Source of the DNA: an uncultured Opitutia bacterium
GTDB lineage: Bacteria; Verrucomicrobiota; Verrucomicrobiia; Opitutales; UBA953
Length of the DNA stretch: 33,984 bases
Assembly: GCA_903929325.1 (NCBI GenBank)
Contig: CAIYUD010000197.1
Span: 1-33,984 of the forward strand
Direction: 5' to 3'
The number at the start of each line of letters is the position of its first letter. The first letter of the stretch is position 1. Of this stretch, positions 18,692 through 30,341 are shown piece after piece. Below the pieces are notes generated by a model that was given only the letters and a program-made list of their open reading frames with translations, did no database searches and was not told where the DNA came from. The translations under genes and the position numbers were made by a program.

Positions 18692-21600
18692 TTAAACAGT
18701 CGGTACGACGCGGATTCGGCGGTACAGAGGGAGTCCGGTACCTGCAGGGACTAAGTGCCCCATAATCACGTTCTCCTTGAAGCCTGTGAGATGGTCGCGC
18801 TTAGCCATAGTTGCCGCATCGGTAAGGACGCGTGTCGTCTCCTGGAAGGAAGCTGCGGAGATGAACGACTCTGTTTCCAGCGATGCCTTGGTAATACCCA
18901 AGAGAATCGGCTCAGACTCAGCAATCATACCACCGTTACTTTGGATTTTACGGCACTCTTCGATGAGAACAGTCCGGTCAACGTGCTCGCCCCATAGGTA
19001 CTGGGAGTCACCGGGATCGGTGATGCGAATCTTACGAAGCATGCGGGCAACGATAATCTCGATGTGCTTGTCGTTAATGATAACGCCCTGTGTGCGGTAC
19101 ACCTTTTGAATTTCAGTGATGAGGTAATCTTGTACGCGCGACTGCCCGAGAATATCGAGAATGTCGTGCGGATCGATGGCTCCATCCGTCAACGGCTGGC
19201 CTTGTTTCACCTTCTCACCTGCAGCGACGGTAATGTGCTTACCGTGAGGGATAAGGTGCTCTTCTTCGCGGCCGACAGCGTCGACCACCACGAGCTTCTT
19301 CTTGCCACGAACGGAGGGCTCGAAGCGGACGGTACCATCAATCTTGGCAATCTCGGCTGCGTCCTTAGGTGGACGTGCTTCAAAGAGCTCAGAGATACGT
19401 GGCAGGCCGGCTGTAATGTCCTGTGTCTTCGCAGCTTGACGAGGAATCTTAGCGAGGGATGAACCACCGACCACGTCGTCACCATCGCCGACTTCCACGC
19501 GGGCACCCGCAGGAATAGCAAAGGTTGCGAGCGGTTTGCCACGAGCGTCGACGATCTGAATCTGTGGATTCTGTTCGTCGGAGTGCTCGATGACGTACTT
19601 GAAGACGGAACCAGAGTTGTCGCGCTCTTCGGTGTAGGTCACACCTGGGATCATATCCGCAAGGCGGATCTTACCAGGGGCATTCGCGAGAATAGGCGTG
19701 AAGTTTGGATCCCAGCGGCAAAGTAAATCGCCCTTGGAAACCTTCTTACCGTCTTTAGCGCCGATAGCAGCACCTGCGACAATACGGTATTCTTCGAGAA
19801 CTTCGTCGTTTTCACCCAGCAAGCGAAGGGAGCCGTTGCCGTTCATGGCGACGGAGAATCCGTCGTCGAGTTCGACGCAGTTTAAATCAACGTGCTGAAC
19901 GCGACCGTTAGCCTTAGCGCGAACTTCAGGAGTCTTCAGCTGAGCGACGCCACCAATGTGGAAGGTTCGCATGGTCAACTGTGTACCTGGTTCACCGATC
20001 GACTGAGCCGCAATAATGCCGACGGCTGTACCGCGCTCAACCAGACGACCCGTCGAAGGGTCGAGGCCGTAAGCACGGGGAGGGATAGCGTTGACGCGCA
20101 TGTGGGTCAGCGGCGAGAGCACCTTAACGCGCTCAATGCCTGCCTTCTCAACACGAACGACCGCAGCCTCGTCAATCAATTCACCTGCCTTGATGAGTAC
20201 TTCAGAAGGATTGAGAGGGTTGACTACGGCATCCGCTGCACAACGGCCGAGGATACGTTCGGCCAACGGCAACAACACTTCGTCGCCGTCGTAAATATTG
20301 GCTTTCCAGATGCCATTCGGAAGATGGACATGGACGCGATCCACGCCAGCATCTCGCAACTTAGCGATCAGCTCTTCGGTGAGGACATCGTCTTCCTTCG
20401 CCAAGGTCTTGGGTGAGCCGCCCGTAGGATTTGCAACGACAAGAGCAATGTGGCGACCAATGGAAGCATCACCAAGGGTGATGACTTCGCTCACAGGAGG
20501 TCCAACGCTGTCATCGGTGACGATAACATCCATAGCCACGTCGCAAAGCTTACGCGTCATGTAACCCGCGTCAGCCGTCTTCAGGGCAGTGTCGGAAAGA
20601 CCCTTACGTGCACCGTGCGTCGAGATGAAGTACTCGAGAACCGAAAGACCGTCACGGAAGGACGAGAGAATCGGGCGTTCGATAATTTCACCGGAGGGCT
20701 TAGCCATCAAACCGCGGGCTCCGCAAAGCTGTTTAACCTGGGCTTTGTTACCGCGAGCACCGGAGTCCATCATGGCAAAGACGGGATTGATAATCCAGCG
20801 ATGCGCGTGACGAGGGTCGCCCTTCTTAACGCCGGCCATACGGGATGACCCAGAGAGTGTGGTATACACGGACTGAGCAATCTGGTCTGTCGCAGCATTC
20901 CAAATTTCAACGACTTTATTACGACGTTCTTCTTCGGTGATGGAGCCGTCCGCGATATCGCGGTGGCACTTGGCAACACGGTCGGAAGCTTCGCGCACAA
21001 CCTTCTCCTTTTCCTTCGGGAAGATCATGTCATTCACGCCGATGGAGATACCCGCACGCGTAGCGATACGGAAACCTGTCTCCTTGAGTGCATCAAGGAC
21101 AGGGACTGAACCCTCGCGACCGACTGCCTTGTAGGTAGCCAAGATAAGGTCGCCGAGCTGCGATTTCTTGACCGTGAAATTCACGAAGCCGAGTTCGCGT
21201 GGCCAAATCGTACCGAAGATAATACGCCCGACGGTTGTTGTAATAATGCGGGCGTTACGATCTCCGTAAACGGTGTCGCGACCAAAGTCTGGATTGCGGA
21301 AGCGAACCCAATCATGGAAGTGAACTGCGCCTTCGGCTTCGGCGAAGACAGCATCATCAACCGTATTAAAGGTTGGTAAGTGCGTGTCTTTTTCAGACTT
21401 ATCGACGGGCTCGTAGGTAAGGTAGTAAGCACCCAGCACGATGTCCTGCGACGGCGTGAGGATCGGCTTACCGCTCGATGGCGAGAAGATGTTGTTCGTC
21501 GACATCATCAGGAGCTTACACTCCATGATAGCTTCGAGTGACAGCGGTACGTGCACGGCCATTTGGTCACCGTCGAAGTCCGCATTGTAAGCGGTACAAA

Positions 21601-23020
21601 CGAGCGGGTGCAGACGGATAGCGTCACCTTCAATCAAGACAGGCTCGAAGGCTTGAATGGATAGACGGTGAAGTGTCGGCGCACGATTCAAGAAGACAGG
21701 GTGACCTTTGGTAACTTCTTCCAAGAGATCCCACACCTCAGGACGGCGCTCGAGAATATACTTCTTTGCGCTACGAACGGTGTGAACCAAACCGAGTTCC
21801 TTCAGGCGCTTAATGATAAACGGCTCGAAGAGAGTCAGGGCCATCTTCTTAGGAAGTCCGCACTGGTTGAGCTTAAGCTCAGGACCGATGACGATGACGG
21901 AACGACCGGAGTAGTCCACGCGCTTACCAAGCAAGTTCTGACGGAAGCGTCCGTGCTTACCCTTGAGCATGTCGCTGATAGACTTCAGCTGACGGTCGCG
22001 ATCTTTGACAGGTTTACCGTGGCGACCGTTATCCAAGAGAGCATCGACCGCTTCCTGGAGCATGCGCATTTCATTATGGATGATGACGTCAGGCGTCTTC
22101 ATCTGAATGAGTGCACGCAGACGGTTATTGCGGTTAATAACGCGACGGTAGAGATCGTTTAAGTCGGACGTTGCAAAACGGCCGCCTTCGAGAGGCACCA
22201 GCGGACGAAGGTCAGGAGGAATAACGGGCAGCACAGTGAGCACCATGTGCTCAGGACGCTTTCCGGATTCCAAGAAGCCTTGGACAACCTTCATGCGGCG
22301 GGCGACCTTCTTCTTGATTTGCTTCGAACGTGTATTCTGCAGCTGGTCGCGAAGTTCTTCGACGGTGCTCGCGAGATTCATTTCTTGCAGCAACAACGAA
22401 AGTGCTTCGGCACCCATGCGAGCCTTGAAAGCGTCAGGACCATACTTGGAGACGGCATCGCGGTACTCTTCTTCGGTGAGGAGAGCTTTGCGATCGAGGC
22501 CGGTTTGGCCTGGGTCAACCACGAGATACTTTTGGTAATAAATAACCTGCTCCAGATTACGCGTCGTCATGTCGAGCATGAGCGATAAGCGGCTAGGCAT
22601 GCTCTTTAAGAACCAGATATGCGAAACAGGGATAGCGAGGCGGATGTAACCCATACGCTCGCGACGAACGCGGGAAACGGTGACTTCGACGCCGCACTTA
22701 TCGCAGGTAACGTCCTTATACTTTACCTTCTTATACTTGCCGCAATAGCACTCATAATCGCGCACAGGTCCGAAGATGCGCTGGCAGAAGAGTCCATTCG
22801 GCTCGGGCTTGAAGGAACGGTAGTTAATCGTCTCAGGGCTCTTAACTTCCTTAAGTCCTTTGGCCTTACGATTGCCCCACTCGTCTGTCTCGTCGAGGAG
22901 TTGGTCGCCGGTCCAGGCAACAATCTCCTCAGGCGATGCAATCGAGATGGATACGTAGTCGAAGGTTTGCTCCCTCGTCTCGTTGGCGGTGAACTCGGTC
23001 GTGTTCTCGGGCTGGATCAT
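18692..23020 (-). CDS. rpoC: DNA-directed RNA polymerase subunit beta'
   Basis: [16 protein letters not shown] catalytic motif, zinc-binding [39 protein letters not shown]. Confidence 0.99.
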   Translation of the reverse strand: MIQPENTTEFTANETREQTFDYVSISIASPEEIVAWTGDQLLDETDEWGNRKAKGLKEVKSPETINYRSFKPEPNGLFCQRIFGPVRDYECYCGKYKKVKYKDVTCDKCGVEVTVSRVRRERMGYIRLAIPVSHIWFLKSMPSRLSLMLDMTTRNLEQVIYYQKYLVVDPGQTGLDRKALLTEEEYRDAVSKYGPDAFKARMGAEALSLLLQEMNLASTVEELRDQLQNTRSKQIKKKVARRMKVVQGFLESGKRPEHMVLTVLPVIPPDLRPLVPLEGGRFATSDLNDLYRRVINRNNRLRALIQMKTPDVIIHNEMRMLQEAVDALLDNGRHGKPVKDRDRQLKSISDMLKGKHGRFRQNLLGKRVDYSGRSVIVIGPELKLNQCGLPKKMALTLFEPFIIKRLKELGLVHTVRSAKKYILERRPEVWDLLEEVTKGHPVFLNRAPTLHRLSIQAFEPVLIEGDAIRLHPLVCTAYNADFDGDQMAVHVPLSLEAIMECKLLMMSTNNIFSPSSGKPILTPSQDIVLGAYYLTYEPVDKSEKDTHLPTFNTVDDAVFAEAEGAVHFHDWVRFRNPDFGRDTVYGDRNARIITTTVGRIIFGTIWPRELGFVNFTVKKSQLGDLILATYKAVGREGSVPVLDALKETGFRIATRAGISIGVNDMIFPKEKEKVVREASDRVAKCHRDIADGSITEEERRNKVVEIWNAATDQIAQSVYTTLSGSSRMAGVKKGDPRHAHRWIINPVFAMMDSGARGNKAQVKQLCGARGLMAKPSGEIIERPILSSFRDGLSVLEYFISTHGARKGLSDTALKTADAGYMTRKLCDVAMDVIVTDDSVGPPVSEVITLGDASIGRHIALVVANPTGGSPKTLAKEDDVLTEELIAKLRDAGVDRVHVHLPNGIWKANIYDGDEVLLPLAERILGRCAADAVVNPLNPSEVLIKAGELIDEAAVVRVEKAGIERVKVLSPLTHMRVNAIPPRAYGLDPSTGRLVERGTAVGIIAAQSIGEPGTQLTMRTFHIGGVAQLKTPEVRAKANGRVQHVDLNCVELDDGFSVAMNGNGSLRLLGENDEVLEEYRIVAGAAIGAKDGKKVSKGDLLCRWDPNFTPILANAPGKIRLADMIPGVTYTEERDNSGSVFKYVIEHSDEQNPQIQIVDARGKPLATFAIPAGARVEVGDGDDVVGGSSLAKIPRQAAKTQDITAGLPRISELFEARPPKDAAEIAKIDGTVRFEPSVRGKKKLVVVDAVGREEEHLIPHGKHITVAAGEKVKQGQPLTDGAIDPHDILDILGQSRVQDYLITEIQKVYRTQGVIINDKHIEIIVARMLRKIRITDPGDSQYLWGEHVDRTVLIEECRKIQSNGGMIAESEPILLGITKASLETESFISAASFQETTRVLTDAATMAKRDHLTGFKENVIMGHLVPAGTGLPLYRRIRVVPTV

Positions 23021-23043
23021 TTTATGAAGGGTTGGGTGGGTTA

Positions 23044-26000
23044 TCAGTTGCGCTCGGCAGGAAGGGATGTCCCTAGGCGAACGTCGAGACAGAGCGCCTG
23101 CATTTCCTTCATCAAGACGTTGAAGGACTGAGGTGTTCCGCTGACGAGGGTGTTGTCACCCTTGACGAGTTGTTCGTAAATCTTGGTACGTCCTGCGACG
23201 TCGTCCGACTTAACGGTAAGGAGTTCCTGGAGCGTGTAAGCAGCACCATACGCTTCGAGGGCCCAGACTTCCATTTCACCGAAGCGCTGTCCGCCGTACT
23301 GAGCCTTACCACCAAGCGGTTGCTGGGTGATGAGACTGTAAGGTCCGGTTGCACGAGCGTGAATCTTGTCTGCGACAAGGTGGTTCAGCTTCATCATATA
23401 GATGTGCCCTACCACGACGTCTTGGTCGAAGGCTTCGCCGTTGTGACCGTTAAAGAGCATGGCTTTGCCCGTTTCAGGCAGACCAGCTTCCTTTAAGTAC
23501 TCACGGATCGAAGCTTCAGGGATACCGTCGAAGATCGGGGTCGCAACTTTCAGGCCGAGCTTGGAACAAGCCCAACCTAAGTGAGTCTCGAGAACCTGAC
23601 CGACGTTCATACGTGAAGGAACGCCCAGAGGGTTAAGGCAGATGTCTACCGGTGTGCCATCAGGGAGATAAGGCATGTCTTCGACGGGCACAATGCGCGC
23701 GACGACACCCTTATTACCGTGACGACCGGCCATCTTGTCGCCGACTTGGATCTTACGCTTGGTAGCGACGTAAACTTTGACGTTTTTAATCGCCCCACCC
23801 TCGTCGATACCTTGCTCAATGGCTTCAACCTTGCGCTTACGCTCAGCCTCAAGCTCATCGAAGCGACGGTGATAACCATCGAGGATGTTGCGGATCTTTT
23901 GCTTCACCGGCGAATCATTCATCTCGATCGTACGTGAAACGGACGCGAGGCGACGCAGGAGCGTCTTGGTGATTTTGCGGTTTGCAGGGATAATTTCTTC
24001 TCCGGTGTCCGAGTTACGGACATCGAGAGGGATTTTCTCACCGAGGAGGAAGTTCGAGAGCGTGTCTGTCATTTCCTCGCGGAGCTTAGACTCCAGCGTG
24101 CGATGCTCTTCGTTAACTTTCTTCAACGAGCGACGCTGTTCGGCAGCATCAAGCTTACCGCCGTCTTCGTCCGTACGTGATGAGACTTTAACATCCATCA
24201 CGATACCAGAAATGCCGGAAGGGACGACCAAGGACGTGTCTTTAACGTCGCGGGCTTTTTCACCGAAGATGGCACGGAGAAGCTTCTCTTCAGGAGCAAG
24301 GTCACCTTCGCTCTTCGGGGTGATCTTGCCGACGAGAATGTCGCCAGGGGCAACTTCTGCACCAATACGAACCACGCCGTCGCGGTTAAGATTACGCAGA
24401 GCAGTTTCCGAGAGATTCGGAATGTCTCGGGTAATTTGTTCAGGCCCAAGCTTGGTATCACGCGCGGTCACTTCAAATTCCTCGATGTGAACCGAGGTGA
24501 AGGTGTCCTGCTTGATCATGCGCTCGGAGAGAAGGATAGCGTCTTCGAAGTTATAACCATTCCAAGGCATGAAGGCGACGAGCACGTTACGGCCGAGCGC
24601 GAGCTCGCCCTTATCAGTCGCAGCACCGTCAGCAATAATGTCACCAACCTTGATTTTTTGACCGCGCTCGACAATCGGGCGCTGGTTGAAGCAGGTGGAC
24701 GAGTTGGTCTTGAGGAACTTGCGGAGGTCATAAACCCAAACGCCTTTAGCGGCATCGGTCTTGAACTTCCGATTCTCAATTTGGTTAGCGGCAACTTCGC
24801 CGTCCTTGGTAATGATAATGCGACGGGCATCAACAGCTGCGACAATGCCGGCGCCTTCAGCGACGACCACTGTCTTTGAGTCAATAGCCACGCGGCGCTC
24901 GAGACCGGTACCCACATAAGGGGACTCGGTGACAATCAAGGGCACGCCTTGGCGTTGCATGTTAGAACCCATGAGCGCGCGATTGGCGTCGTCGTGCTCT
25001 AGGAAAGGAATGAGGCCAGCGGCCACGGACACGACTTGCAGAGGCGAGACGTCCATGTAGTCGACGTCTTCAGGATCAAGCTCCTGAATATCGTCGCCGA
25101 CACGGCACGTTACGGGGCCACGAAGACGACCGTCTTTTTCGACGACCGAGTTAGCCTGGGCGACCTTGAAGCGTTCTTCTTGGTCAGCAGTCATGAATTC
25201 AACGCGGTCACTGACTTTACCACGGAGCACCTTGCGGTAAGGCGCTTCGATGAAGCCGTAAGGATTAATACGGGCGTAAGTCGACAGGGAGTTAATCAGA
25301 CCGATGTTCGGTCCTTCCGGCGTTTCAATTGGGCAAATACGGCCGTAGTGCGAAGGGTGAACGTCGCGGACTTCGAAACCTGCACGATCGCGGTTGAGAC
25401 CACCTGGCCCGAGGGCAGAGAGACGACGCTTGTGCGTCAACTCGGCCAACGGATTGATTTGGTCCATCAACTGGCTGAGCTGGCTACGGGCAAAGAACTC
25501 ACGAATCGCATTCGCGAAAGGCTTTGGGTTAACGAGCTTCTGCGGGGTCAAGGAGTCAACCGATTGGTCGTACTCATTGATACGAGCCTTAACGGTCTTA
25601 ACGACATTCTTGAGGCCAGCACGGCACTGATTAGCCAAGAGTTCGCCGACATTACGAACGCGGCGGCTGCCTAAGTGGTCAATGTCATCGACGTGCAATT
25701 TGCCGCGGCGTAATTGGAAGAGAAGTTTCGTCGCAGCGACAATGTCATCCTTGTCGATAGTGCGTGAGCGCAATTCGGCTTCGGCTTCTTCCTGTTTATT
25801 ACGGAAAGCTGCTTTAGTCCCTGCGGGCTCTTGGCGATGGCCGAGCTTTTGATTCAACTTGTAACGACCAACGCGACCGAGGTCGTAACGAAGGGGATCT
25901 TGGAACAAGCGATACATGTGCGCTTTCGCACTCTTGGTATTCACAGGCTCACCAGGACGAAGCTTGCGGAAGATTTCCTTCACAGCGTCTTCTTCGTTCT

Positions 26001-26901
26001 TAATGCCGTTACCTTCAGTGTCTTTACGCAGTGCGAGAATGATCGCGCCGCCATCAGGCTCTGTATCGTAAACTGTGAATTTAGCTTTCGCGCCTGCCGA
26101 AGCAACCAGTGCACGGAGGGTGGCGATGTCTAACTTGTCGTACTGCTTGGCAATAGGCTTGCCGAGGGCGACGTTGACTTGGTCTTCTGCGAAGACGAGA
26201 CGGGCTTGTTCTTCAGGGCTGAGTTCGAGGGCTTGTTTAGCCGTCAGTTCGCGTGTGCCGTAGAAGAGTGAAAGGATGTCGCGGTCTTGGTTGTAACCAA
26301 AAGCACGGAGCAAGGTTGTAAGCAGGAACTTACGACGGCGACGGCGACGGTCGAGGTATACCCAAAGCAAATCGTTTTGGTCGAACTGTACTTCGATCCA
26401 GGTACCACGGTCAGGAATAACCCGGAATGCGTGGAGGAGCTTACCGCTCGTGTGGGGGGCTTCTTCAAAACAGATACCTGGCGAACGGTGTAACTGAGAA
26501 ACAACCACACGCTCAGCGCCATTGATGATGAATGAGCCACGGTCGGTGATCATGGGCAAGTCGCCCATCAGGATCTCTTCGTCCTTAAATGAACCTTTTT
26601 CAACCAGACGGAGCTTCAGTAGCAGGGAGACCGAGAAGGTGGTGCCTTCGCGAATACACTCTAACTCATGAGCCTTGTTGGCGGTGAGGGTGTAGTCGAG
26701 GTACTCGAGGCGGAAGTTGCCGTTGTTGCTTTCAACAGGGAACACTTCCTTGAAAACGGATTCGAGACCAACGTTGTCGCGATTGGCCGTTGGCGTCTCC
26801 ATCTGGAGAAACTCCTGGTAGGAGAGAATCTGATTCTCAATGAGGTTCGGCGGAGGGATAACCTCGCGGAGCTTACCGAAATTCTTGCGTTCGTAGGGCA
26901 T
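23044..26901 (-). CDS. rpoB: DNA-directed RNA polymerase subunit beta
   Basis: [80 protein letters not shown]; start at internal Met 26901 ([11 protein letters not shown]). Confidence 0.99.
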   Translation of the reverse strand: MPYERKNFGKLREVIPPPNLIENQILSYQEFLQMETPTANRDNVGLESVFKEVFPVESNNGNFRLEYLDYTLTANKAHELECIREGTTFSVSLLLKLRLVEKGSFKDEEILMGDLPMITDRGSFIINGAERVVVSQLHRSPGICFEEAPHTSGKLLHAFRVIPDRGTWIEVQFDQNDLLWVYLDRRRRRRKFLLTTLLRAFGYNQDRDILSLFYGTRELTAKQALELSPEEQARLVFAEDQVNVALGKPIAKQYDKLDIATLRALVASAGAKAKFTVYDTEPDGGAIILALRKDTEGNGIKNEEDAVKEIFRKLRPGEPVNTKSAKAHMYRLFQDPLRYDLGRVGRYKLNQKLGHRQEPAGTKAAFRNKQEEAEAELRSRTIDKDDIVAATKLLFQLRRGKLHVDDIDHLGSRRVRNVGELLANQCRAGLKNVVKTVKARINEYDQSVDSLTPQKLVNPKPFANAIREFFARSQLSQLMDQINPLAELTHKRRLSALGPGGLNRDRAGFEVRDVHPSHYGRICPIETPEGPNIGLINSLSTYARINPYGFIEAPYRKVLRGKVSDRVEFMTADQEERFKVAQANSVVEKDGRLRGPVTCRVGDDIQELDPEDVDYMDVSPLQVVSVAAGLIPFLEHDDANRALMGSNMQRQGVPLIVTESPYVGTGLERRVAIDSKTVVVAEGAGIVAAVDARRIIITKDGEVAANQIENRKFKTDAAKGVWVYDLRKFLKTNSSTCFNQRPIVERGQKIKVGDIIADGAATDKGELALGRNVLVAFMPWNGYNFEDAILLSERMIKQDTFTSVHIEEFEVTARDTKLGPEQITRDIPNLSETALRNLNRDGVVRIGAEVAPGDILVGKITPKSEGDLAPEEKLLRAIFGEKARDVKDTSLVVPSGISGIVMDVKVSSRTDEDGGKLDAAEQRRSLKKVNEEHRTLESKLREEMTDTLSNFLLGEKIPLDVRNSDTGEEIIPANRKITKTLLRRLASVSRTIEMNDSPVKQKIRNILDGYHRRFDELEAERKRKVEAIEQGIDEGGAIKNVKVYVATKRKIQVGDKMAGRHGNKGVVARIVPVEDMPYLPDGTPVDICLNPLGVPSRMNVGQVLETHLGWACSKLGLKVATPIFDGIPEASIREYLKEAGLPETGKAMLFNGHNGEAFDQDVVVGHIYMMKLNHLVADKIHARATGPYSLITQQPLGGKAQYGGQRFGEMEVWALEAYGAAYTLQELLTVKSDDVAGRTKIYEQLVKGDNTLVSGTPQSFNVLMKEMQALCLDVRLGTSLPAERN

Positions 26902-26945
26902 GGCGTAAAAGGCAGGAGAAGTTTTTAAGTTAGGAGAAAGTTGTT

Positions 26946-26965
26946 GCCTCGATAGCGGACGAGGC
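26946..26965 (-). promoter_or_regulatory. stem-loop in the rplL-rpoB intergenic region (rpoB-proximal)
   Basis: GCCTCG (26946-26951) / CGAGGC (26960-26965), 8-nt loop. Confidence 0.6.
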
Positions 26966-26974
26966 GGCCGTTGG

Positions 26975-27018
26975 AAAAATGTGGGGGCGGTTAGGAGGTG
27001 ACTCCTGCCGCTCCCCAC
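26975..27018 (-). terminator. terminator-like hairpin (putative attenuator) between rplL and rpoB
   Basis: GTGGGG/CCCCAC (26981-26986/27013-27018), one-nt bulge, GCGG/CCGC (26987-26990/27008-27011), AGGAG/CTCCT (26993-26997/27002-27006); on the minus strand followed by ATTTTT. Confidence 0.7.
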
Positions 27019-27025
27019 TGAAGGA

Positions 27026-27039
27026 GCGTTTGAAAACGC
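27026..27039 (-). promoter_or_regulatory. short stem-loop just 3' of the rplL stop codon
   Basis: GCGTT-TGAA-AACGC (5-bp stem, 4-nt loop). Confidence 0.5.
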
Positions 27040-27048
27040 GGGTGAAGG

Positions 27049-27432
27049 TTACTTGATCTCGACGACGGCACCGGCGGCCTTGAGTTTTGTCTCGAGGTCC
27101 TTGGCTTCGTCTTTGGAGACGCCTTCCTTGACAGGCTTGGGAGCGCTCTCGACGAGGTCCTTAGCTTCCTTGAGGCCCAGGCCAGTGATGGCACGGACTT
27201 CTTTAATGACGTTGATGGCGTTAGGGCCCTTCTCCTTAAGAATGACGTCAAACGTCGTCTTCTCTTCGGCAGGTGCAGCACCCGCATCGCCCGCACCTGC
27301 GGCGGCAACGGCAACCGGAGCGGCAGCGCTAACGCCCCACTTGGTTTCGAGGTCTTTAACGAGGGCAGCGATGTCCATGACGGACTGAGCGCTGAGCCAT
27401 TCGATAACTTGGTCTTTGGTGATATTGCTCAT
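27049..27432 (-). CDS. rplL: 50S ribosomal protein L7/L12
   Basis: [54 protein letters not shown]; start at internal Met 27432. Confidence 0.98.
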   Translation of the reverse strand: MSNITKDQVIEWLSAQSVMDIAALVKDLETKWGVSAAAPVAVAAAGAGDAGAAPAEEKTTFDVILKEKGPNAINVIKEVRAITGLGLKEAKDLVESAPKPVKEGVSKDEAKDLETKLKAAGAVVEIK

Positions 27433-27582
27433 GGTGGTAGTATCCTTGAACGGTTCGCGTCCCATAGTGGTAGGACATTTGAGGGCGTTGGCCCCGAACC
27501 AGGGTTCTTTGGTGTTGTGTGTTGGTTTTGGTTTTATCCCTACCTCGCTCAAGCCACATGGCTTAAGTCTGGCAGGAGAAAG

Positions 27583-28083
27583 TTAAGCAGCGGGAGCCGA
27601 GGTTTTTTCGGCGGCTTCGTTCTTGGCGACAAGTAGGCGCGCAAACTGGGATGCGGGCGTTTGCAGCAAGGAGAGAAGCTGTGCACGAATGACTTCGAGC
27701 GAAGGCAGTTTCGAAAGCACTTCGACTTCCTTGGCGGTAAGGATTTTGTCATCCAATACGCCGATTTTAATTTCGAGCTTGGCCGAATCCTTGAAGAATT
27801 TGACTAAGATTTTGGCGACGCCGGCAGGATTCTTGCCGCCAGTAACGACTGCAGTATGGCCTACCAGGGCCGAGCCAAGATCAGGCAGCTTTGCCTGCTT
27901 CACCGCAATATTCAGGATACTATTCTTAACCACGTGATACTCTGCACCGAGAGGGCGGAGTTGATCGCGGATGGCAGTAGCGTTGACGACAGTTACGCCT
28001 GTGAAGTTTGTCACCAATAGGTAATTGGACTTCGCAAGGTGAGCGGCGACTTCGTCGACGAGGAATTGTTTTTCTGCGCGCAT
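27583..28083 (-). CDS. rplJ: 50S ribosomal protein L10
   Basis: N-terminal MRAEKQFLVDEVAAHLAKSNYLLVTNFTGVTVVNATAIRDQLRPLGAEYHVVKNSI, in rplKAJL order. Confidence 0.96.
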   Translation of the reverse strand: MRAEKQFLVDEVAAHLAKSNYLLVTNFTGVTVVNATAIRDQLRPLGAEYHVVKNSILNIAVKQAKLPDLGSALVGHTAVVTGGKNPAGVAKILVKFFKDSAKLEIKIGVLDDKILTAKEVEVLSKLPSLEVIRAQLLSLLQTPASQFARLLVAKNEAAEKTSAPAA

Positions 28084-28118
28084 GTGTGTAGGTGCGTTTA
28101 GGTTAGGTTAGGATGACC

Positions 28119-28829
28119 TTAGGCGGTAGGCGCAGCGGCAGCTGCAGCACGGAGGTCAAGACGGATACCCGGGCTCATGGTTGAGCTCAGGGTTACAGAT
28201 TTAATAAAACGCGTGCCCACGAAGCCTGTTGGCTGCGACTTGATTAAAGCACTGAGAGCGGCGTCGATGTTTTGAGCGAGCTGTTGCGCGCCAAACGACT
28301 TCTTGCCGACGACAATCACGACGTTGGCAGTCTTATCCATCTTGAACTCAACGCGACCAGCTTTGACTTCCTTGATGGTGCGAGGCACGTCGTCCGTCAC
28401 GGTGCCAGACTTAGGATTAGGCATGAGACCACGAGGACCGAGCACGCGAGCCACCTTACGGACATCCTTCATCGCAGGGGTGGTGGAGATCGCGACGTCG
28501 AAGTCCATCCAGCCGCCGTTCACTTTGTCGATTAAATCATTGAGGCCAGCAAAGTCAGCACCCGCATCGAGCGCTTCTTTGGCATTATCTGTGAAGACAA
28601 TGACTTTAATTTTTTTGCCGGAACCATTTGGAAGCGAAACGGTGCCACGCACCATTTGATCCGATTGTTTCGGGTCAACGCCGAGGCAGGCAGAAACCTC
28701 AACGGTTTCGTCAAACTTTGCGGCGGGCATTTTTTTGATAATCTCTGCCGCTTGATTGACGGCGAAGATTTGCGTTAGGTCGGCAACTTTGGCGGCTGCC
28801 TGGTAGCGCTTGCTAGGATTTTTGTTCAT
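28119..28829 (-). CDS. rplA: 50S ribosomal protein L1
   Basis: NKNPSKRYQAAAKV..., ARVLGPRGLMPNPKSGTVTDDV signature; start at internal Met 28829. Confidence 0.98.
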   Translation of the reverse strand: MNKNPSKRYQAAAKVADLTQIFAVNQAAEIIKKMPAAKFDETVEVSACLGVDPKQSDQMVRGTVSLPNGSGKKIKVIVFTDNAKEALDAGADFAGLNDLIDKVNGGWMDFDVAISTTPAMKDVRKVARVLGPRGLMPNPKSGTVTDDVPRTIKEVKAGRVEFKMDKTANVVIVVGKKSFGAQQLAQNIDAALSALIKSQPTGFVGTRFIKSVTLSSTMSPGIRLDLRAAAAAAPTA

Positions 28830-28893
28830 GGCGACTTTTGGTCTCCTGCGGGTAGCAGTATTAGGGTTTGGGTTTAGGTGGAAAGGGTTGGGC

Positions 28894-29319
28894 TTAGCCG
28901 ACAATCTCAATGCCCATCGAGCGAGCGGTACCTTCAATCATGCGAGCCGCATGCTCAGGGTTCGCTGCGTTGAGGTCTTTCTTTTTGAGCTCAACGATTT
29001 CGAGAACTTGCTTGCGCGTAACTTTACCGACTTTGTCGCGGTTAGGAACAGCAGCACCCGACTCAATTTTAGCAGCCTTCTTCAGGAGAACGGATGCGGG
29101 CGGGGATTTGAGAACGAAGGTGAAGGACTTGTCTTGATAGACTGAGATAATGACCGGAAGGATGAGTCCTGCCTGGTCTTTGGTCTTGGCGTTAAATTCC
29201 TTACAGAACGCCATGATGTTAACGCCCTTTGCGCCGAGCGCAGGGCCAACGGGAGGGGCAGGATTAGCGGCGCCTGCGGGGAGCTGGAGCCTGATTTCGC
29301 CGATAACTTTCTTAGCCAT
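28894..29319 (-). CDS. rplK: 50S ribosomal protein L11
   Basis: [47 protein letters not shown]-terminus. Confidence 0.99.
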   Translation of the reverse strand: MAKKVIGEIRLQLPAGAANPAPPVGPALGAKGVNIMAFCKEFNAKTKDQAGLILPVIISVYQDKSFTFVLKSPPASVLLKKAAKIESGAAVPNRDKVGKVTRKQVLEIVELKKKDLNAANPEHAARMIEGTARSMGIEIVG

Positions 29320-29345
29320 GGTATAGGAGTATTGGGAGTTAAAGA

Positions 29346-29936
29346 TTAGTTGCGATCGTCGCGCTCAACTTGCCAGAACTCGAGTTCGACAGGTGTTGGA
29401 CGACCAAAGATGTCGACGGAGACTTGCAGCTTGCCGTGATTCACATCGGAGCTGTCGACGACACCGGAAAGATTCATCATCGGGCCGTCGGTAATCTTGA
29501 CGCGCTCGCCGATAGCAAAGGTGATCTTGGGGAGAACTTTGTTTTCGTTTTCGACAATCTGATCGAGGATCGAACGGATTTCAGCGTCCTTGAGTGGCAC
29601 AGGACGGTCACCACCAATTAAGCCCATCACGCCGTCAAGCTGACGGAGGAAAGACCAAACATACTCGTCGAGGTCCCCATCCACGTTGCCGAGACGTGCG
29701 CGGATAAAGAGGTAGCTGGGGTAAAGCTTTAGCTTCGTCTGCTTTTCCTTACGGTTGCGCGTCTCTTTGACGGTGCGCTCAGGCATGAGAACCTGTTCGA
29801 TGGCTTCGCGAATGCTGTCGTCCTGTTGCATCGAGCGCTCGATGTTGCGCTTAACCTTTGCCTCGTTGTTCGAGAAGGTTTGCAGCGTGTACCAGAGAAG
29901 CTGATTGGAAACAGGTGGGCGGTTAGATTCGGACAT
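29346..29936 (-). CDS. nusG: transcription termination/antitermination protein NusG
   Basis: [54 protein letters not shown] (KOW), [15 protein letters not shown]. Confidence 0.97.
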   Translation of the reverse strand: MSESNRPPVSNQLLWYTLQTFSNNEAKVKRNIERSMQQDDSIREAIEQVLMPERTVKETRNRKEKQTKLKLYPSYLFIRARLGNVDGDLDEYVWSFLRQLDGVMGLIGGDRPVPLKDAEIRSILDQIVENENKVLPKITFAIGERVKITDGPMMNLSGVVDSSDVNHGKLQVSVDIFGRPTPVELEFWQVERDDRN

Positions 29937-29944
29937 GGGTGTAC

Positions 29945-30151
29945 TCAGCGCGCGATTTGGGTAGCGACCTGCACGAGGTTGCTAAGGGAGAGATCACAAA
30001 GCACGACGACGGTTGCGAGCAACGCGACGGCGAACACCACAATCAATGTAGACTGTGCTAACTCCTTGCCAGTCGGCCATGACGCCTTTGCGAAAACCTC
30101 GGTGAGGGTTTCGTTCCAGAAAGCGCGAAGGCGTCCAAGGAGGCGAGTCAT
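29945..30151 (-). CDS. secE: preprotein translocase subunit SecE
   Basis: FWNETLTEVFAKASWPTGKELAQSTLIVVFAVALLATVVVLCDL; single TM; between nusG and tRNA-Trp; start at internal Met 30151. Confidence 0.92.
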   Translation of the reverse strand: MTRLLGRLRAFWNETLTEVFAKASWPTGKELAQSTLIVVFAVALLATVVVLCDLSLSNLVQVATQIAR

Positions 30152-30184
30152 GTGAGAGGTGGAGAAGAAAGTGTGAGGGGGAGG

Positions 30185-30260
30185 TGGCAGGACGGGAGGG
30201 AGTCGAACCCACAACCAACGGTTTTGGAGACCGCTACTCTGCCAATTGAGCTACCGTCCT
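30185..30260 (-). tRNA. tRNA-Trp (anticodon CCA), 3' CCA encoded
   Basis: Minus strand AGGACGGTAGCTCAATTGGCAGAGTAGCGGTCTCCAAAACCGTTGGTTGTGGGTTCGACTCCCTCCCGTCCTGCCA folds as a cloverleaf; anticodon loop CTCCAAA. Confidence 0.97.
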
Positions 30261-30282
30261 AAGGTGTGGTTGAGAAAGTGAG

Positions 30283-30316
30283 GATGCCGGGGGGCCCTTA
30301 CGGACCCCACGGCATC
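30283..30316 (-). promoter_or_regulatory. GC-rich hairpin between tuf and tRNA-Trp
   Basis: GATGCCG (30283-30289)/CGGCATC (30310-30316) with inner GGGG (30291-30294)/CCCC (30305-30308) and one G-A mismatch; no T tract follows. Confidence 0.6.
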
Positions 30317-30341
30317 GCCAACGTTAAGGGTTGGACGAGGA

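Noticed and set aside
25036-25674. 212-aa plus-strand ORF inside rpoB (similar long antisense ORFs at 23885-24490, 19892-20416, 21668-22162, 22619-23131, 30706-31290)
   Set aside because: All lie antisense to highly conserved rpoB/rpoC/tuf coding sequence and look like artefacts of sense-strand codon bias.
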